Below are positions 61,691 to 64,000 of a DNA stretch of 64,000 nt, piece after piece. Source of the stretch: Lachnospiraceae bacterium. Its GTDB lineage: Bacteria > Bacillota > Clostridia > Lachnospirales > Lachnospiraceae. Position numbers and translations under genes: made by a program. The stretch covers positions 21,447 through 85,446 of the forward strand of contig JAFTPO010000057.1 in assembly GCA_017463225.1 (NCBI GenBank), read 5' to 3'. Below the pieces are notes generated by a model that was not told the DNA's origin, made no database searches, and was given only the letters and a program-made list of their open reading frames with translations. How positions within the stretch are numbered: position 1 is the stretch's first letter; every line of letters begins with the position of its first letter.

Positions 61691-62566
61691 ATGGCTAAAA
61701 CTAATAGCATGGACGAAAGTTATTCAGCTAAGATTAAAGCTACTAAGATATTTAGAACTGTTATTTGCGTAATTCTTTGTATAATAAGTGTTTTCCCTTT
61801 CTATACAATGATTGTAAACGCAACACATCCATCAGCAGTAATCGAGAGAGGTATTCAGCTTATTCCTGGTGGACAGCTTTTTAAGAATATTAGTGGTTTG
61901 CTTGAGAGAACTAAGGATGTAGGAACAAACGTGTGGGAGGCTCTTCTTCACTCATGTATGATTGCTGCACCTGCAACAATTCTCCAGGTTTACTTTGCAA
62001 CATTTACAGCATACGGCTTAACTGTATATCAGTTCAAGCTTAGGAACCTTGCTTGGTCATTCATTATGGCTATCATGATGATTCCTGCACAGGTTTCTAT
62101 CATTGGATTCATGAACTTCATGATGAAGATTAACCTCTATGATACATATTGGCCACTTATTATCCCAGCAATGGCAGCTCCATCTACAGTTTACTTTATG
62201 AAGCAGTATATGACAGGTGCTCTTTCAGTTGAGATTATTGAGGCAGCGAGAATAGATGGTTCTGGTGAGTTTGCAACCTTCAACAAGATTGCACTTCCAC
62301 TTATGAAGCCAGCTATGGCTACACAGGCTATCTTCGCATTCATTGCATCATGGAACAACTTGTATACTCCATCTATGATGATTACAAACAATCAGAAGTA
62401 TACACTTCCTATGTTCGTACAGGGTCTTAGATCTGACGTTATCAGAACTGACTATGGTTTCGTATACGTAGGACTTACACTTACTATATTACCTCTTCTT
62501 ATTGTTTACTTTGCATTTTCAAAGTACATCATCGCCGGTGTTGCACTCGGTGGTGTAAAGGAGTAA
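61691..62566 (+). CDS. Sugar ABC transporter permease 2 (MalG-like)
   Basis: 291 residues with six membrane spans and the EAA loop IEAARIDGSGEFATFNKIALPLMKPAMAT; C-terminus ends SKYIIAGVALGGVKE, usual for the CUT1 family. ATG 61691 follows GGGAGG. Forms the heterodimeric channel with permease 1. Confidence 0.94.
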   Translation: MAKTNSMDESYSAKIKATKIFRTVICVILCIISVFPFYTMIVNATHPSAVIERGIQLIPGGQLFKNISGLLERTKDVGTNVWEALLHSCMIAAPATILQVYFATFTAYGLTVYQFKLRNLAWSFIMAIMMIPAQVSIIGFMNFMMKINLYDTYWPLIIPAMAAPSTVYFMKQYMTGALSVEIIEAARIDGSGEFATFNKIALPLMKPAMATQAIFAFIASWNNLYTPSMMITNNQKYTLPMFVQGLRSDVIRTDYGFVYVGLTLTILPLLIVYFAFSKYIIAGVALGGVKE

Positions 62567-62585
62567 TATATAACTTGTGTTATTT

Positions 62586-62617
62586 CAGCCGTGGTACATT
62601 AGTACCACGGCTTTTCT
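62586..62617 (+). terminator. Terminator after the sugar ABC operon
   Basis: AGCCGTGGTAC-ATTA-GTACCACGGCT followed by TTTCTTTG. Confidence 0.9.
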
Positions 62618-62701
62618 TTGTATGTAAATATTGTGAAATATGTTGACGGAATGGAAAACTTGTCTTAAAATAGTATGGTATTTGAATAAGTGGAGGCTAT
62701 T

Positions 62702-63766
62702 ATGAGAAAGAGTAATATAATTAAGAAAATATGTGTAGCAGCTTTGTCACTAACAATGGCTATAAGTATGCTTACAGGATGTAATAAGCAGGTGTATACT
62801 CAAGAAGAGGTTTCAACCACCAAGGCTGTTATGATAGGAGACTATACTATTTATCTTGATGAGCTGATAGTATATGCAATTCAGGATTTTTATCTTCAAG
62901 GTGGAAACTCTGCGGAGTTTGATGATGTAAAGGATGCATATAAGAAACTTACAATTTTATCTACTTTACGAGAAAATAAGATTATATATGATGTATCTCA
63001 GAACAATGGCTTGACCTTAGATGAAGAAGATATGGCTTTTGTAGAGCAGTCTTTGAATAATTTTAAAGCTAAGATAGGACAGGATTTTCTTGATAGATAT
63101 GGTATATCAGATGAGCTTTTAGAAAGATTATTTTATGAGCAGGCTTGTGTAACCAAATTTGAGAATGATATGAAGAATGACTTAGGTAGAACAATCCAGG
63201 AGGATTTGGAAAAGTCATATGCTAATACAAAGTTTAATACAATATACTATATGACATTCCCTACAGTTGAGGTTGTAGACGGACAGCCTAAGACAGATGC
63301 TTCAGGAAACTATGTATATTTATCAGATGCTGAGAAGGAAAATGTTAAGGCTCAGGCAGAAGAAGCTGTGGAGAGAATGAGAGCGGGAGAGAATTATATT
63401 GATATTGCCAATGAGTATGGTATAACAGCATATTGTCAGGAGACAAATGGTTATTCAGGAAGCTATTCAGATGATATGAATGCGATAATAGATAGTCTAG
63501 GTGATGGAGATGTTTCTGATCCGATAGATAGTACTTTGGGCTATAATGTAATTTATATGATAAATTCTGATGACCAGCAGTTAAAGGATAGCTATATTTA
63601 TTCTGTTGCATCAGACGGTGTAGAGTCTGAATTTGAGAAGCTTAGACAGATGTGGCTTGGAACCATCGAGATAGATGCCGAAGGTGATAAGATTGGTACT
63701 GTTTGGGACGATTTTGATCTTAAGGGACTTCTTATAGATATGGAAGAAGCTGGATTAATACAGTAA
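62702..63766 (+). CDS. Foldase-like lipoprotein (SurA/PrsA-like)
   Basis: 354 residues from ATG 62702 (GTGGAGG upstream). Lipobox LTGC. The N-terminal helical region resembles the SurA-N fold of PrsA-type chaperones (DYTIYLDELIVYAIQDFYLQ), and the later part has a PpiC parvulin-like stretch (YYMTFPTVEVV, AEEAVERMRAGENYIDIANEYG, YNVIYMINS). The parvulin motif is imperfect, so isomerase activity is uncertain. Such proteins help fold secreted proteins outside the membrane. Confidence 0.8.
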   Translation: MRKSNIIKKICVAALSLTMAISMLTGCNKQVYTQEEVSTTKAVMIGDYTIYLDELIVYAIQDFYLQGGNSAEFDDVKDAYKKLTILSTLRENKIIYDVSQNNGLTLDEEDMAFVEQSLNNFKAKIGQDFLDRYGISDELLERLFYEQACVTKFENDMKNDLGRTIQEDLEKSYANTKFNTIYYMTFPTVEVVDGQPKTDASGNYVYLSDAEKENVKAQAEEAVERMRAGENYIDIANEYGITAYCQETNGYSGSYSDDMNAIIDSLGDGDVSDPIDSTLGYNVIYMINSDDQQLKDSYIYSVASDGVESEFEKLRQMWLGTIEIDAEGDKIGTVWDDFDLKGLLIDMEEAGLIQ

Positions 63767-63767
63767 T

Positions 63768-63806
63768 AAAAAGTCAGTATGAAAGTTTTTCATACTGACT
63801 TTTTTA
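63768..63806 (+). terminator. Terminator after the foldase gene
   Basis: AAAAAGTCAGTATGAAA-GTT-TTTCATACTGACTTTTTT; long A/T-flanked stem, able to work both ways. Confidence 0.92.
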
Positions 63807-63908
63807 TGTCGTGTTTGCTGAATAATGTGAGTTGAGGATAATGTTAAAAGTAAAAATAAGGGAAGTTTTCAACTGTGTTGCATCACAAGGCGAGAATTAA
63901 GCAATAAT

Positions 63909-63981
63909 TAGAAAAAATGGCATTTTTTAGAAGAAACCGTCAATGGTTAATCTTCCGAAAAGTGCCATTTTTCTAGCTTTT
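63909..63981. other. Long imperfect hairpin at the right edge
   Basis: AGAAAAAATGGCATTTTTT, GAAG and AACC on the left arm match GGTT, CTTC and AAAAGTGCCATTTTTCT on the right, enclosing GTCAAT, then CTTTTTT. It may terminate a transcript whose gene lies beyond the edge, or be a small repeat. No gene is seen in 63807-64000. Confidence 0.5.
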
Positions 63982-64000
63982 TTATATGTGAAATTTTAAA

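Overview
The window is chromosomal DNA of a low-GC anaerobic Firmicute, most likely a member of the Lachnospiraceae (genus not determined). The reasons are AGA/ATA-rich codon use, AGGAGG-type ribosome sites, lipoproteins with Thr/Asn/Asp-rich linkers, a reverse rubrerythrin, a NatB-CPBP protease fusion, a riboflavin operon under an FMN riboswitch, fused FolB-FolK, and a Lys/Ala/Pro-rich histone-like protein. No rRNA, tRNA, CRISPR array, insertion sequence or prophage was seen. It reads as core chromosome with one small accessory-looking patch at about 28.4-30.8 kb.

Layout. 0-6 kb: end of an unknown gene, a NatA/NatB-type ABC exporter whose permease carries a CPBP protease, a membrane-anchored GH25 lysozyme, and an EAL phosphodiesterase with a degenerate GGDEF domain. 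6-17 kb: seven genes that look like one envelope export system (two paralogous lipoproteins, two HlyD-like lipoprotein adaptors, an FtsX-type permease, two MacB/LolD-type ATPases). 17-21.5 kb: FMN riboswitch and ribD-ribE-ribBA-ribH. 21.5-27.4 kb: HAD phosphatase, a sensor-kinase-like protein lacking its phospho-histidine, a DUF1189-like membrane protein, CYTH and DJ-1 proteins, and murF. 27.5-28.2 kb: reverse rubrerythrin with a Fur/PerR-like operator. 28.4-30.8 kb: small lipoprotein, small unknown protein, XRE regulator and Rpn-family nuclease. 30.9-37.2 kb: PilZ protein, histone-like protein, proC, GDPD, clpX, small envelope proteins and a Cys-rich unknown. 37.2-46.2 kb: a cluster of DnaA boxes, a polysaccharide deacetylase, folate genes (folC, an HD hydrolase, folP, folB-folK), then ppx and ppk1. 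46.2-55.7 kb: purine permease, heterodimeric ABC exporter, phospholipase C-like protein, a tiny Cys4 protein, an ABC-F ATPase and trpS. 55.7-64 kb: two paralogous membrane proteins, an alpha/beta-hydrolase-like protein without its serine, a sugar ABC importer (binding protein and two permeases, no ATPase) and a foldase-like lipoprotein.

The most interesting unexplained signal is a pair of about 120-nt intergenic elements (41533-41649 and 52756-52880). They share three conserved blocks and a conserved hairpin, but are closed by perfect outer helices of entirely different sequence (9 and 13 bp). That covariation means a structured RNA (or structure-preserving mobile element). I do not recognise it as a known riboswitch class. 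Other points for follow-up are three perfect DnaA boxes within 334 bp, far from any dnaA gene in view; promoters followed directly by hairpins at the predicted transcript 5' end; and several enzyme-like proteins with missing catalytic residues. All functional assignments come from reading motifs by eye; no database search was run.
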